DNA of 25,460 nucleotides from Spirochaetia bacterium (GCA_900769955.1 CAAGIP010000077.1:1-25460), one strand, 5' to 3'. Shown: positions 1 to 8,916, counted from the stretch's first letter. A program made the numbers and translations. The notes: generated from the sequence alone by a model not told the origin.

Positions 1-16
1 ACAACACTGTGAATTT

Positions 17-130
17 CCTGGTGACCATAGAGAAGTGGAAACACACGTTCCCATCCCGAACACGACAGTGAAACGCTTCATCGCCGATGGTACTGCGGCT
101 CAGTCCGTGGGAGAGTAGGTCGTTGCCAGG
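17..130 (+). rRNA. rrf: 5S ribosomal RNA
   Basis: The stretch has the canonical 5S layout. The 5' strand CCTGGTGAC at 17 pairs with GTTGCCAGG ending at 130 to form the terminal helix. Between them are the conserved loop CCCATCCCGAACACG near 50-64, and GCCGATGGTACTGC and GTGGGAGAGTAGGTCG near 84-122. The length of about 114 nt fits bacterial 5S. The bases before 17 would be 23S-5S spacer, so the window opens at the end of an rRNA operon. The ends may be off by one or two bases. Confidence 0.96.
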
Positions 131-182
131 TTTTTTTTCGCCCTTCTCACTGCTCATGCAGTGTTCATCATATATTTTACAA

Positions 183-207
183 AGCCATCCTGACCGGATG
201 GTTTTTA
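183..207 (+). terminator. Rho-independent terminator after 5S rRNA
   Basis: A six-base stem CCATCC (185-190) / GGATGG (196-201) with loop TGACC is followed by TTTTT. It sits about 55 bases beyond the 5S gene and would end the rRNA operon. The run of eight T directly after the 5S terminal helix (131-138) may act as a first, weaker stop. Confidence 0.85.
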
Positions 208-208
208 T

Positions 209-236
209 TTGCCTGTCTGAATAGTACAATTATAAT
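209..236 (+). promoter_or_regulatory. Putative promoter of the GntR-kduI operon
   Basis: A consensus -10 TATAAT lies at 231-236. A partial -35 TTGCCT (4 of 6 matches) lies at 209-214, with 16-base spacing. The promoter lies just after the rRNA terminator and about 110 bases upstream of the regulator gene. Start-site position is inferred, not shown. Confidence 0.5.
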
Positions 237-240
237 GTAT

Positions 241-250
241 TTGTATACAG
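241..250 (+). promoter_or_regulatory. Putative GntR/FCD operator
   Basis: TTGTATACAG contains the perfect palindrome TGTATACA (242-249), four bases after the -10 box. GTATAC-centred palindromes are typical of operators bound by FCD-subfamily GntR regulators of hexuronate genes (for example UxuR/ExuR). Placement at the expected start site suggests autorepression of the downstream operon. This is inference from position and motif. Confidence 0.45.
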
Positions 251-346
251 ATATGCTGGTAGTATTTGATATATGAAAGATTATATTCAAATTTTGTTGA
301 CTGTACGCATAAGCGGAAGTAAAATAATGATTATTAGGGGAGTGAA

Positions 347-1009
347 ATGGCAGGAAACAAAGATATTGCCACAATGATATTTGAGGATTTTTCCACTAAG
401 ATTCTGAGCCTCGAATTCAAACCGGGAATGCCGTTCAGTGAGAACGATGTATGTGAACAGTACGGCGCTTCAAGAACACCAGTTCGCACCGCTTTGCAGC
501 GTCTTGCTGATAAGGGATTCATTGATCTTCTTCCGTATCAGAAGACAAGGGTAAGCAAAATCGATCTTGATGCGGTAAAGCAGCTTATCTATGCAAGATC
601 CGCAATAGAGGACAGGGTGATAAAGGACTTCATGGCACTTGATGACCCTCTGCTTGTTGAGGATGTTGATCACCTGATCCGCAAACAGCAGATCGTGCTT
701 CAGAGTGAGGATTTTTCCTTTGAACAGTTTTATGAGCTTGATGCAAGGATGCACAGACTCTGGTTTGAAGCTACAGGTGCACTTCCAATCTGGAACTACT
801 TCCAGTCATCGATTCACTATACCAGGATCAGAAAGCTCGACATCATTGATAAAAGCGCACTTTCACTCATCATTCATGAGCATATGACGATGCTTGAGCT
901 TATCAGGAAAAAGGACAGTGATGACATTTACTCACTGATGCATGCCCACCTTTACGGCGGAATTGAACGCGTGGGCACAAATAACGAACTTGAAGGCTAT
1001 TTTGCCTGA
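347..1009 (+). CDS. GntR-family transcriptional regulator, FCD domain
   Basis: This 220-residue protein has the two-domain plan of FadR-type GntR regulators. An N-terminal winged helix-turn-helix covers about residues 8-70, with the recognition segment YGASRTPVRTALQRLADKG. A helical FCD effector domain covers about 75-210. FCD-type acidic and histidine residues are visible (D-x3-H in ELDARMHRLW, and late histidines in HEHMT and MHAHLYGG) that in this family often bind a metal near the sugar-acid ligand. The start is supported by AGGGGAG at 336-342. It lies 23 bases upstream of kduI in the same direction, so it probably controls uronate catabolism in response to a 2-keto-3-deoxygluconate-type intermediate. 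The ligand is inferred. Confidence 0.9.
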   Translation: MAGNKDIATMIFEDFSTKILSLEFKPGMPFSENDVCEQYGASRTPVRTALQRLADKGFIDLLPYQKTRVSKIDLDAVKQLIYARSAIEDRVIKDFMALDDPLLVEDVDHLIRKQQIVLQSEDFSFEQFYELDARMHRLWFEATGALPIWNYFQSSIHYTRIRKLDIIDKSALSLIIHEHMTMLELIRKKDSDDIYSLMHAHLYGGIERVGTNNELEGYFA

Positions 1010-1032
1010 GATAATATAAGAGAGGTTGATTT

Positions 1033-1875
1033 ATGGACATTCGCTATTCCACAGGAAAGGAACCATTCAAAAGGATGACAACAGAGGAGCTCAGAAAGGA
1101 ATTCCTCATCCAGAACGTATTCGTTAAAGATGATGTTTCATGTGTTTACTCACATGTCGACAGAATCGTGACAATGGGCTGTATGCCTGTCGATGAGACG
1201 GTCAACATTCAGAAGAACATTGACCCGTGGAAGAATTTCGGTGTCACATATCTTCTTGAGAGAAGGGAGCTCGGAACCATCAACATCGGAGGTGACGGTG
1301 TTGCCGTAATCGACGGTACTGAGTATGACGTTAACCATTATGATGCCCTTTATGTTCCGATGGGCACTAAGGAAGTACTCTTCAGGAGTAAGGATGCTGC
1401 AAATCCTGCAAAGTTCTACATCCTGACAGCTCCTGCTCACAGGGCATATCCCCTTACAGTCATTCCTTATGAGAAGGCAATTCACAAGCATCTCGGCCGT
1501 CTTGAGGATTCCAATGAGAGGACGATCAACCAGTACATCCATCCGGACATCCTCGACACATGCCAGCTTTCAATGGGACTTACCCACCTTGAACCCGGTT
1601 CAGTCTGGAATACAATGCCTGCTCATACTCACGAGAGAAGGATGGAAGTTTACTTCTACTTCGACATTCCTGAAAACCAGACGCTGTTCCACTTCATGGG
1701 AGAACCCACTGAGACACGTCACATCGCAATGCATAATGAAGAGGCCGTCATCAATCCCAGCTGGTCAATCCACTCCGGCTGCGGCACAACCAACTATACC
1801 TTCATCTGGGGCATGGTTGGTGAGAACAGGGCTTACGATGATCAGGACTGGCTTAAGACAGAGGACCTGAGATAA
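1033..1875 (+). CDS. kduI: 5-keto-4-deoxyuronate isomerase (4-deoxy-L-threo-5-hexosulose-uronate ketol-isomerase)
   Basis: The 280-residue product has the usual KduI length and is recognisable along its whole length. KduI interconverts 5-keto-4-deoxyuronate and 2,5-diketo-3-deoxygluconate in the breakdown of pectin and other polyuronates in the cytoplasm. The cupin metal site is intact: H198 and H200 in MPAHTHERRMEVYFYF, E205, and H247 in SWSIHSGCGT, matching the zinc ligands of the E. coli enzyme two residues earlier. GAGAGG lies ahead of the ATG. It is co-directional with the GntR regulator and followed by a terminator, so the two form a small operon. Partner genes (kduD, pectate lyases, transporters) are not in this window. 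Confidence 0.97.
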   Translation: MDIRYSTGKEPFKRMTTEELRKEFLIQNVFVKDDVSCVYSHVDRIVTMGCMPVDETVNIQKNIDPWKNFGVTYLLERRELGTINIGGDGVAVIDGTEYDVNHYDALYVPMGTKEVLFRSKDAANPAKFYILTAPAHRAYPLTVIPYEKAIHKHLGRLEDSNERTINQYIHPDILDTCQLSMGLTHLEPGSVWNTMPAHTHERRMEVYFYFDIPENQTLFHFMGEPTETRHIAMHNEEAVINPSWSIHSGCGTTNYTFIWGMVGENRAYDDQDWLKTEDLR

Positions 1876-1895
1876 TCTGAGTAATTATCTGATTC

Positions 1896-1929
1896 ACCCG
1901 GCGGGAGATCCTGCCGGGTCTTCTCTTTT
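1896..1929 (+). terminator. Rho-independent terminator after kduI
   Basis: ACCCGGC (1896-1902) pairs perfectly with GCCGGGT (1913-1919); a G-U and a G-C pair can extend the stem inward. A T-rich tail TCTTCTCTTTT follows. It lies 20 bases after the kduI stop codon. Confidence 0.88.
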
Positions 1930-1968
1930 ATCGGTGAGTTATTCAAATTTATCGCATAAAGTCATATC

Positions 1969-2691
1969 ATGCTCTGTATGCGTAAAGATATTAAGGAAAA
2001 CTTCATCAGAGGACTCAGACAGGGACTGCCCATCGGGATCGGATACTTCGCTGTCTCTTTCACTCTGGGGATTGTTATGAGAAATGCAGGACTCACTGCA
2101 TGGGAAGGGGCACTGATGAGTCTTGTCAACAATACAAGCGCAGGGGAGGCGGCAGGAACCGCCATTATTCAGACCGGAGGTTCATATGCTGAAATGGCCC
2201 TCTCACAGCTTGTTATAAATCTTCGTTACCTTCTCATGAGTGCGGCACTCATCCTTCATGTTGATAAAAACCTGTCAGTAAGACACAGAATGCTTATGTC
2301 CCTGGACATAACAGATGAAGTTTTCGCGCTTTCGGTCATGCAGCCGAAGCCGCTCTCCCCATTCTTCTCCTACGGTGTCATGTGTTCCACGATTCCCTTC
2401 TGGGCTGCGGGAACGGCACTGGGAATAGTATTCGGAAACATCCTGCCTGACGATATTGTCAGGGCACTTTCGATTGCCCTTTACGCAATGTTCGTCGCAG
2501 TCGTAATTCCTCCATGCAGAAAGAATAAGAAGCTTATAACCGTCGTCTGCTCCAGTATGGCCTTAAGCTTTATCTGCTCCCGTGCTCCATACATTTCATC
2601 ACTCAGTGAAGGCAACAGGATCATTATCCTTACTGTCGCGCTTGGCACGGTCTTTGCATTACTGTTTCCTCCTGAGGAGGATGAGCTATGA
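1969..2691 (+). CDS. azlC: AzlC-family permease (branched-chain amino acid exporter, large subunit)
   Basis: The protein of about 240 residues matches the AzlC/YgaZ family: a short basic N-terminus, then the GLRQGLPIGIGYFAVSFTLGI opening and several hydrophobic helices (about 20-40, 60-75, 85-105, 140-165, 175-195, 210-230). The motif SGEAAGTAI is close to the family's SAGxxQ region, and LVINLRYLLMSAAL is characteristic. Family members pair with AzlD to export branched-chain amino acids or azaleucine from the cell. Two starts are possible, ATG 1969 or ATG 1978; neither has a strong ribosome site. The next gene overlaps its stop, confirming the pair. Confidence 0.92.
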   Translation: MLCMRKDIKENFIRGLRQGLPIGIGYFAVSFTLGIVMRNAGLTAWEGALMSLVNNTSAGEAAGTAIIQTGGSYAEMALSQLVINLRYLLMSAALILHVDKNLSVRHRMLMSLDITDEVFALSVMQPKPLSPFFSYGVMCSTIPFWAAGTALGIVFGNILPDDIVRALSIALYAMFVAVVIPPCRKNKKLITVVCSSMALSFICSRAPYISSLSEGNRIIILTVALGTVFALLFPPEEDEL

Positions 2692-2993
2692 ACCGCAATA
2701 TATACATATATATATTCATAATGGCAGCAGTCACCTATGTGATCAGGGTACTGCCACTTGCCGTGTTCAGAAAGCCGATAAAAAACCGCTTCGTCCGCTC
2801 ATTTCTCTACTACGTTCCCTATGTGACGCTGTCAGTGATGACCTTTCCGGCCATTCTGGAAGCAACAGGGAGTTATGCACTCGGAACTGCAGGTTTTCTT
2901 GTGGCGATCGCGTTTTCACTGTATAAGGGATCTCTTCCGCTTGTTGCCGCAGTAAGCTGTCTCAGCGTATGGATGCTGGAGTTTTTCCTTTGA
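2688..2993 (+). CDS. azlD: AzlD-family branched-chain amino acid exporter, small subunit
   Basis: A 101-residue hydrophobic protein with the AzlD pattern: YVIRVLPLAVFRKPIKNRFV, then LYYVPYVTLSVMTFPAIL, then two more membrane helices. It overlaps azlC by four bases (ATGA), and GAGGAGG near 2672 serves as its ribosome site within azlC. The overlap implies translational coupling and equal production with AzlC, its obligate membrane partner. No terminator is visible between it and the next gene 30 bases on. Confidence 0.93.
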   Translation: MNRNIYIYIFIMAAVTYVIRVLPLAVFRKPIKNRFVRSFLYYVPYVTLSVMTFPAILEATGSYALGTAGFLVAIAFSLYKGSLPLVAAVSCLSVWMLEFFL

Positions 2994-3023
2994 TGCATGA
3001 TGGGAGTATGATAAGATTTTAAC

Positions 3024-4058
3024 ATGGCACTGATTCGCTTTTACAAACCCACACTGAGACGAAAGGACATGGATGCAGTCCTCCAGACGATGGTCGATGA
3101 GAAGATAGGACCGGGAGACAGGAGAAAGCTGTTTCTCAGGTCACTCTGTGAATACCTTTCCCTTAAGGACGGAATCGCATTGCGTTCATACCCCGATGCG
3201 ATCAAGGCAGCTCTTTCCGTGCTGTCTCCGGAACCGGGTGCGACTGTTGCCATATCGGTGCTTTCACCGGAAATATACAGGACCGTGCTTTCTGAGTGCG
3301 GCTTTAAGATGATGCTTCTCGATGTCTCACCAGAGACAGGGTGTGTTTCCCCTGCGGAAGCTGAGAGGGCTGAGCGTGAGGGCGCCTCTGCATTAATCAT
3401 CCATGAACCTCTTTCCCAGATTCCTTATGACCTTAAGGATACAGCTCTTTCAATTCCGGTTATTGAGGACATAACCGAGTCCTTCGCATCAGCCTTCGGC
3501 TCATTCAGGGCAGGCTCTTTCGGCGCTATTGTAATCGCGGCCTTCGAGGAGGAGTCCCTTGTGTCTGCAGGAGGAGGTGCCGCCGTGCTCTCATCAAAGA
3601 GTGCTTATATAGATGAGCTTAAGAAGTATGGCAGGAGGTATAATCCCTATTCTGAGCTTCCTGACCTTAATGCGGCACTCGGTGTAATCCAGCTTACGAA
3701 CATCGATGAGAACCTTAAGAAGCGCCGTGAGCTATACAGGCTCTTCTCTCAGGCAGCAATGAAGAGTGACGTGAAGCTCTTCGGAATCAGGAGCCTTGAT
3801 TTCGAGCCCTCAGGTTTTAATTTTCCGCTCATAGCTTCAGGCCGTCCCGACGATGTGATCTCATTTGCCGCCAAATACACGGTGCCTGTAAAAAGATCTT
3901 TCACGACCAGCTGCGGTATTGCATACAAGGACAGGTTCGACCTGTACCCGAATGCCGTAATCCCGCTTTCAAGGGGAGTTTCCTTCCCCTTATATCCTTT
4001 CCTTCAGCCTAAGGAAACAGAGGCTGTCATCAAGGTGCTTTCGCACCTTCCGCAATAG
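3024..4058 (+). CDS. DegT/DnrJ/EryC1/StrS aminotransferase homologue lacking the PLP lysine
   Basis: This 344-residue protein follows the fold-type I sugar aminotransferase pattern. It has an N-terminal FYKPTLRRKDMDAVL segment, a retained pyridine-contact region VIEDITESFASAFG with D149, and a C-terminal domain. The usual SFH-xx-K-xLxxGEGG motif reads AAFEEESLVSAGGG around 172-185. Aligned on the glycines, the Schiff-base lysine falls on E177 and no lysine lies nearby. The loop that normally reads GEGG is also altered. It may be a non-catalytic regulator or scaffold, or act on sugar nucleotides by another route. It sits 30 bases after azlD and 10 bases before nadK. No clear Shine-Dalgarno precedes the ATG. 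Confidence 0.75.
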   Translation: MALIRFYKPTLRRKDMDAVLQTMVDEKIGPGDRRKLFLRSLCEYLSLKDGIALRSYPDAIKAALSVLSPEPGATVAISVLSPEIYRTVLSECGFKMMLLDVSPETGCVSPAEAERAEREGASALIIHEPLSQIPYDLKDTALSIPVIEDITESFASAFGSFRAGSFGAIVIAAFEEESLVSAGGGAAVLSSKSAYIDELKKYGRRYNPYSELPDLNAALGVIQLTNIDENLKKRRELYRLFSQAAMKSDVKLFGIRSLDFEPSGFNFPLIASGRPDDVISFAAKYTVPVKRSFTTSCGIAYKDRFDLYPNAVIPLSRGVSFPLYPFLQPKETEAVIKVLSHLPQ

Positions 4059-4068
4059 GAGGTATCCC

Positions 4069-4920
4069 ATGGAACTGAGAAATGTGGTTGTCATCGCGAA
4101 CGGCTCAAAGCCGGAGGCTTCGGCAATCGCGGATGAAATAAAGAATTATCTTGCACTCCACGGTATACTTACGGACGTGTATGTCACTAAAGATTCCGAT
4201 GAGGAAATACAGCTCTCGATCAAGAGTGATCTTGTGGTATCCGTAGGAGGGGACGGAACAGTACTGTACTGTGCCAGACTGGTACAGAACCTGGGAATTC
4301 CCATCCTTGCGGTAAACTTAGGAACTTTCGGCTACATAACTGAAATCGGAAGAGGTGAGTGGCAGAGTGTCTTTGACGACATCTTTGCGGACCGGGAGAG
4401 ACTCTCAAGACGTCTCATGCTCCGCGTCAGCGTGATGAGAAAAGGGATCAAGGTGTACCAGGCGACGGGACTCAATGAAGCAGTCGTTTCCAGTGCCGGC
4501 ATATCAAAGGTCGTAAAGCTCGATCTTTCGATCAACAGCACCGTTGCCGGAAGGTTCAAGAGTGACGGACTCATTATCGCAACTCCCACCGGATCCACAG
4601 GCTACTCCCTGGCTGCGGGCGGTCCGATCGTGGACAGTGAGATGTCAGCCTTCATAATAACACCTATCTGTCCCTTCACGCTTTCGAACAGACCTCTCGT
4701 GCTTGGCAGCAGCGAGGTTATTTCGATGAAGGTTGCAGAAGGACAGAGGACGGAACTCATGCTCACCGTTGACGGCCAGCAGACCTTCGATCTTGAGGAA
4801 GGTGATGATGTCATCGTCGAAAAGAGCCGCTCGAGGATATTGCTTGTAGCCTCGAATGTCAGAAACTATACAGAAGTCATCAGGGCTAAACTGAACTGGA
4901 CCGGAGAATTCCATGCTTGA
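4069..4920 (+). CDS. nadK: NAD kinase
   Basis: The 283-residue protein phosphorylates NAD to NADP in the cytosol. The hallmark GGDGT is at residues 60-64 (VVSVGGDGTVL), followed by NLGTFGYI (83-90), the NEAVVSS segment, and the diagnostic TPTGSTGYSLAAGGPI. A near-ideal ribosome site TAGGAGGT (4057-4063) precedes the ATG. Its last eight bases overlap recN, so the two are translationally coupled. Confidence 0.97.
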   Translation: MELRNVVVIANGSKPEASAIADEIKNYLALHGILTDVYVTKDSDEEIQLSIKSDLVVSVGGDGTVLYCARLVQNLGIPILAVNLGTFGYITEIGRGEWQSVFDDIFADRERLSRRLMLRVSVMRKGIKVYQATGLNEAVVSSAGISKVVKLDLSINSTVAGRFKSDGLIIATPTGSTGYSLAAGGPIVDSEMSAFIITPICPFTLSNRPLVLGSSEVISMKVAEGQRTELMLTVDGQQTFDLEEGDDVIVEKSRSRILLVASNVRNYTEVIRAKLNWTGEFHA

Positions 4921-6571
4921 AATGCTTGATATCACCAACTATGTGCTGATCTCACACATGTCGGTCAGCTTCGGGCCCGGACTTTCCGTGATAAGCGGTG
5001 AGACCGGAGCCGGTAAATCGGTTATCCTTTCCGCAATCGGCCTGATCTTAGGAGAAAAGGCTAAGGCGGATGTGGTGAGAAGGGGGGAGCTTGAAGCCGT
5101 CATAAGCGCTGTCTTTTCTTTCTCTGAGAAAGACAGTGAGCTTATTTCCTTCCTTGAACGTGAGGATCTTGCCGGAGAGGACGGTACGATAATAATATCA
5201 AGGACGATAAAGGCAGGAGGGCGGTCCGTGAACCGTGTCAATTCCCGTATCGTCACAAGGGAGATTCTGCAGCAGCTGGGCGCCTTTCTTATCGACATTT
5301 CATCTCAGGCTGCCCATCAGGGACTGCTCAGAAATGAGGTTCAGAGAGTCCTTCTGGACAGGTTCAGTTCTGCAGGTGATGCACTTTCCTCATATCTTGA
5401 AGCCTACAGGGCGTATCAGGAGGCTGAGAAGGAGCTTGATGAGCTTAAGGAAAAGAGCGAGAAGGCAAAGCGTGACTACGATTACTACTCCTTCTGCCTC
5501 CAGGAGCTTGATAAGGCTGAGCTGAAGGAAGGTGAGGATGACGTGCTTTCTGCGGAGCTTAAGAGAATAAGCCTCAGCGAGGCGCTGACCGAGGAAGTTT
5601 CAGACTCCTACTCGCTTCTTAAGGGCGATATTGGTGAAGGCGCTCTGCAGCTGTTATCACATGCGCTTTCGGCACTCAATAAGGCCGCGTCCAGGGACAG
5701 CAGTCTTGATGAGCTTTCAAGACGTCTTGAATCATGCGAGATAGAGGCTGAGGACATTGCATCATCACTCAGGGAATATCTTTCATCCCTGACTTTCAGT
5801 GAAAGTGAGCTTGAGGAAAAGAATGCAAGGCTGTCCATACTTCAGAGGATGAAGAAGAAGTACGGTCCCTCCCTTACCGATGCGATTAAAAAGAGGGAAG
5901 AGTTCAGGTCTTACCTTGCTGCAGTCGATAATGCCGATGAGCTTATTGCCGAAAAGGAAAAGCGCCTTGCAGATTGTGCCTCAGAACTGAGGAAAAGAGC
6001 TGACATGCTTACTGAAAAACGTAAAAAAGGTGCTGTCCTCCTTGAGCGGAAGACGACTGAGATACTGAGGAAACTTTCAATGCAGAGTGCCGAGCTGTCT
6101 GTGGTAATTGAAAGTATTCAGCCTTCATCTTCCGGTCAGGATAAAATTGAGTTCATGATCAGGGCAAACAGGGGTGAGAAGACCGGTGCCATAAAGGATG
6201 TGGCTTCAGGCGGTGAGCTTTCCAGAATCCTGCTTGCCCTCAAGGCGGCCCTGAGTGAGGAGGATGAGACCGGCACGCTTATCTTCGACGAGGTTGACAG
6301 CGGTATCGGAGGAGCCGTCGCAGCGGCGGTAGGAGATGAGATCGCATCGCTTTCAAAGAGCCATCAGGTACTTGTAATAACCCATTCAGCCCAGATCGCG
6401 GCAAAGGCGGATGAGCACTTCCTCGTCTCAAAGCGGGAGGAAGGGGAGAGGACCTTCTCAGGCGTCAGGAAAATCACGGGTGATGAGCGTATAAAGGAAA
6501 TCGCCCGTCTCCTTTCCGGAAAGACGAGCGATAATGCACTTATTCATGCAAGGGAATTACTTGAAGTTTAA
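4913..6571 (+). CDS. recN: DNA repair protein RecN (SMC-like ATPase)
   Basis: The 552-residue protein has the expected split-ATPase plan. Walker A GETGAGKS is at residues 29-36, long charged coiled-coil arms run through the middle (about 150-380), then come the ABC signature SGGELSRILLALKAAL, Walker B TLIFDEVDSGIGG and the H-loop VITHSAQIAAKA. RecN acts in double-strand break repair by tethering DNA ends. It starts inside nadK. Its last 15 bases overlap the 3' end of the convergent GH57 gene, with no terminator visible between the two. Confidence 0.97.
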   Translation: MLEMLDITNYVLISHMSVSFGPGLSVISGETGAGKSVILSAIGLILGEKAKADVVRRGELEAVISAVFSFSEKDSELISFLEREDLAGEDGTIIISRTIKAGGRSVNRVNSRIVTREILQQLGAFLIDISSQAAHQGLLRNEVQRVLLDRFSSAGDALSSYLEAYRAYQEAEKELDELKEKSEKAKRDYDYYSFCLQELDKAELKEGEDDVLSAELKRISLSEALTEEVSDSYSLLKGDIGEGALQLLSHALSALNKAASRDSSLDELSRRLESCEIEAEDIASSLREYLSSLTFSESELEEKNARLSILQRMKKKYGPSLTDAIKKREEFRSYLAAVDNADELIAEKEKRLADCASELRKRADMLTEKRKKGAVLLERKTTEILRKLSMQSAELSVVIESIQPSSSGQDKIEFMIRANRGEKTGAIKDVASGGELSRILLALKAALSEEDETGTLIFDEVDSGIGGAVAAAVGDEIASLSKSHQVLVITHSAQIAAKADEHFLVSKREEGERTFSGVRKITGDERIKEIARLLSGKTSDNALIHARELLEV

Positions 6572-8872
6572 GGCGCTGTAGATACGCTTAAGCTTCTCAA
6601 CATCGATATCGGAGTGCTTCCTGCCTGAGTAGTAGTCATAAATCTCATTCTGGAGATTCCTGCTCTCGGGCTCGAAGCCGAAGCATCTGACGGTTTCAAA
6701 GAACTCAAGGATCAGATCCGCGGAGCTGTCATTAAGTCCTTCACTTCTGAGCTTATATGCAATTACCGTGGTTGCCTGATTCAGTATCATCAGCACTGCA
6801 TTTGTCTCATGGACCCTTCCGTACTTCCTGATGAAGTCAAGCAGCACGATGAAGTAGTTCTTTCTTTCCTTCCAGGGAAGCCTGTCTTCCTTTACGGTGC
6901 TTATGGATTTGAAAAGCTTCAGAGCCAGTCCCAGATTCTCCAGAATCATGGTCTTCATCGGAAGATACTTGCTGTTCTTAGTGAGAATCGAGTAGTTGTA
7001 AAGAGATGTCACCATCGGCTGAATGGCTGAAAGCGGAATTGCGGATGCCGCCCTGTCGATCCAGTCGTCACACTTGCTTAATACGAGCAGCGGAATGTCA
7101 TCAGTCGTTATCTTGTATCTAAGTCTCGATTCACTGTTGGAACAGAGATAGAGGTTGAGACCTCCGGCAACGGTTGAGGATGAGAGGATTGTGAAATCAT
7201 AAGTAATTCTGGAAATGCTGTCATGGAACTCGATCCTGGCATTATCCGTGCACTCTCCCGTATATCGGTCGAGACAGAAGCGGCCGTAACACTTTTCCCA
7301 GTCTTCCTCAAGCGCAACTACATGGTTGATGTAGAAGAAGATAGCTGCCTCACACTCTCCGGGAAGGGCCTTCAGCTCCGCCTGAGCGATGCTCATGCCG
7401 TCTCCCTGTCCCTTTACGTTGCTCTTTGCCTTTCTGAGCTCGCTTAAGAACGGAAGCAGCAGATCCTCCTCGCTGTAGGGCTGGAACATCTTCATCGCAT
7501 AGAGCGCATAGCGTATGTTCTGCCTGGGCTCAATTCCTGAAATGTCGTTGAAGAAGAAGCCGCAGCTTGTGAATGAAAAGTGTTTGTTCTGTATTCCCAG
7601 AAGGAGAGTGGAAATTTCCGTGTCATGTGCGGCATCGAAGGAGAACTTCTCATGAAGACTCTTTATGAGGGATGGCATGTCCGTCTTACCGATGAAAACA
7701 GGTGCAACCGTGTCGAGTATCTGATCTGAGGTGACTGAAGGGCCGAAAATCTTCCCGCACTCGAGAGCGAAGATGTCATCAAGCTTCTCGGAAAGCTCTG
7801 AAAGGGCGTTTCTGAGCGGTGTTCTCCACTTCTGATTCCAGCCTTCCTCGCCTCCTGTATGACAGCCGCAGTCCTTGTACCATCTGGATACACCGTGGGA
7901 ACATGACCACGACGTGCCCTTGCCTTCCTCACCTTTGTGAAGGACGGCCCTTAGGGTGGGCTTATGGTCAGCAAGATACCTTCCGTAGTTCGTGAATTCG
8001 AAGTCCTTTCTTTCCTCAACCTTTCTGATGAGCGCCGCAAGTGCCATGTCGCCGAAAGGCTCATGGTGACCATAGATCTCACCGTCAGTTGCAGTATGGA
8101 TCAGGGGAGGATTTTCATTTCTCTTAATGCCAAGCAGGGATTGGTAGAGCTCATCGGCATTTCTGAGTGCATGGCCGAAGCTTATGTTCGAAGCAAGACC
8201 GGGATGATAGAAGAAGCCAGCTATTTCGCGGCCCGTCGTGCCTGAAAGGATATAGGGGCTGGAGTAGGGAGCAGGAGAGGAGCCGAGCTCATCCATCTCG
8301 TGCGTATATGGGTTTTCAACTGCCTTGCACTGCCACGGTGAGAGCACGACGAATTTAATTCCTGCTTCGGAAAGCAGGTCAATGACATTGCCGTTGATAC
8401 CTGCTTCAGGCAGCCACATGCCTTCAGGCATTCTGCCGAAGCGGTAGATGAAGTCCTCAATGCCCCATTCGATCTGGCGCTTTGCATCACTTATTCTGTC
8501 AAGAGGCAGGATTGTGTGGTTGTAACCCATCGCCATGCCGTTACCGTGGCCGAGCCGTCTGACACTTTCCTTATCGGCTTCCACTATCATATCGTGGTAG
8601 ATAGGGTGCTTATCCTTTAGCCAGGTCATGATCGTATGTCCGAAGTTGAAGGAAAGATAACTGTAGTTGTTCGTCAGGCTCTGAATGCGTCCGTCCGGTC
8701 CGAGATATCTGGAAAAGGCGTTCGCGCCGTAACATTCGTGACAAATGCGTTCGTTCCAGTTATCGAACGGTGCCGCACTTGTCTGTTTATCTATAATACC
8801 TGTATAGGGGTTCTCCCTTGGTGGCTGGTAAAAATGTCCGTGAAGGATCAGCTGAGTTCTGTTTGATTCCAT
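6557..8872 (-). CDS. Glycoside hydrolase family 57 protein with DUF3536 region
   Basis: A 771-residue cytoplasmic-looking protein without signal peptide. All GH57 catalytic landmarks are visible: motif 1 LILHGHFYQPP (H11, H13), motif 2 GHGNGMAMGYNHTILPL, nucleophile E156 in GMWLPEAGIN, and acid/base candidate D263 in ATDGEIYGHH. The C-terminal half fits the DUF3536 region found with alpha-amylase/alpha-mannosidase-like GH57 proteins. Exact substrate is uncertain; an alpha-1,4-glucan or maltodextrin is likely given the GH57 branching-type gene that diverges from it. No good Shine-Dalgarno precedes its ATG. A candidate promoter with a large palindrome lies just upstream. Confidence 0.92.
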   Translation of the reverse strand: MESNRTQLILHGHFYQPPRENPYTGIIDKQTSAAPFDNWNERICHECYGANAFSRYLGPDGRIQSLTNNYSYLSFNFGHTIMTWLKDKHPIYHDMIVEADKESVRRLGHGNGMAMGYNHTILPLDRISDAKRQIEWGIEDFIYRFGRMPEGMWLPEAGINGNVIDLLSEAGIKFVVLSPWQCKAVENPYTHEMDELGSSPAPYSSPYILSGTTGREIAGFFYHPGLASNISFGHALRNADELYQSLLGIKRNENPPLIHTATDGEIYGHHEPFGDMALAALIRKVEERKDFEFTNYGRYLADHKPTLRAVLHKGEEGKGTSWSCSHGVSRWYKDCGCHTGGEEGWNQKWRTPLRNALSELSEKLDDIFALECGKIFGPSVTSDQILDTVAPVFIGKTDMPSLIKSLHEKFSFDAAHDTEISTLLLGIQNKHFSFTSCGFFFNDISGIEPRQNIRYALYAMKMFQPYSEEDLLLPFLSELRKAKSNVKGQGDGMSIAQAELKALPGECEAAIFFYINHVVALEEDWEKCYGRFCLDRYTGECTDNARIEFHDSISRITYDFTILSSSTVAGGLNLYLCSNSESRLRYKITTDDIPLLVLSKCDDWIDRAASAIPLSAIQPMVTSLYNYSILTKNSKYLPMKTMILENLGLALKLFKSISTVKEDRLPWKERKNYFIVLLDFIRKYGRVHETNAVLMILNQATTVIAYKLRSEGLNDSSADLILEFFETVRCFGFEPESRNLQNEIYDYYSGRKHSDIDVEKLKRIYSALNFK

Positions 8873-8916
8873 AAACAGAAATTTTAACAGAGCAGGGTGA
8901 GACTCTCAACAAAATT

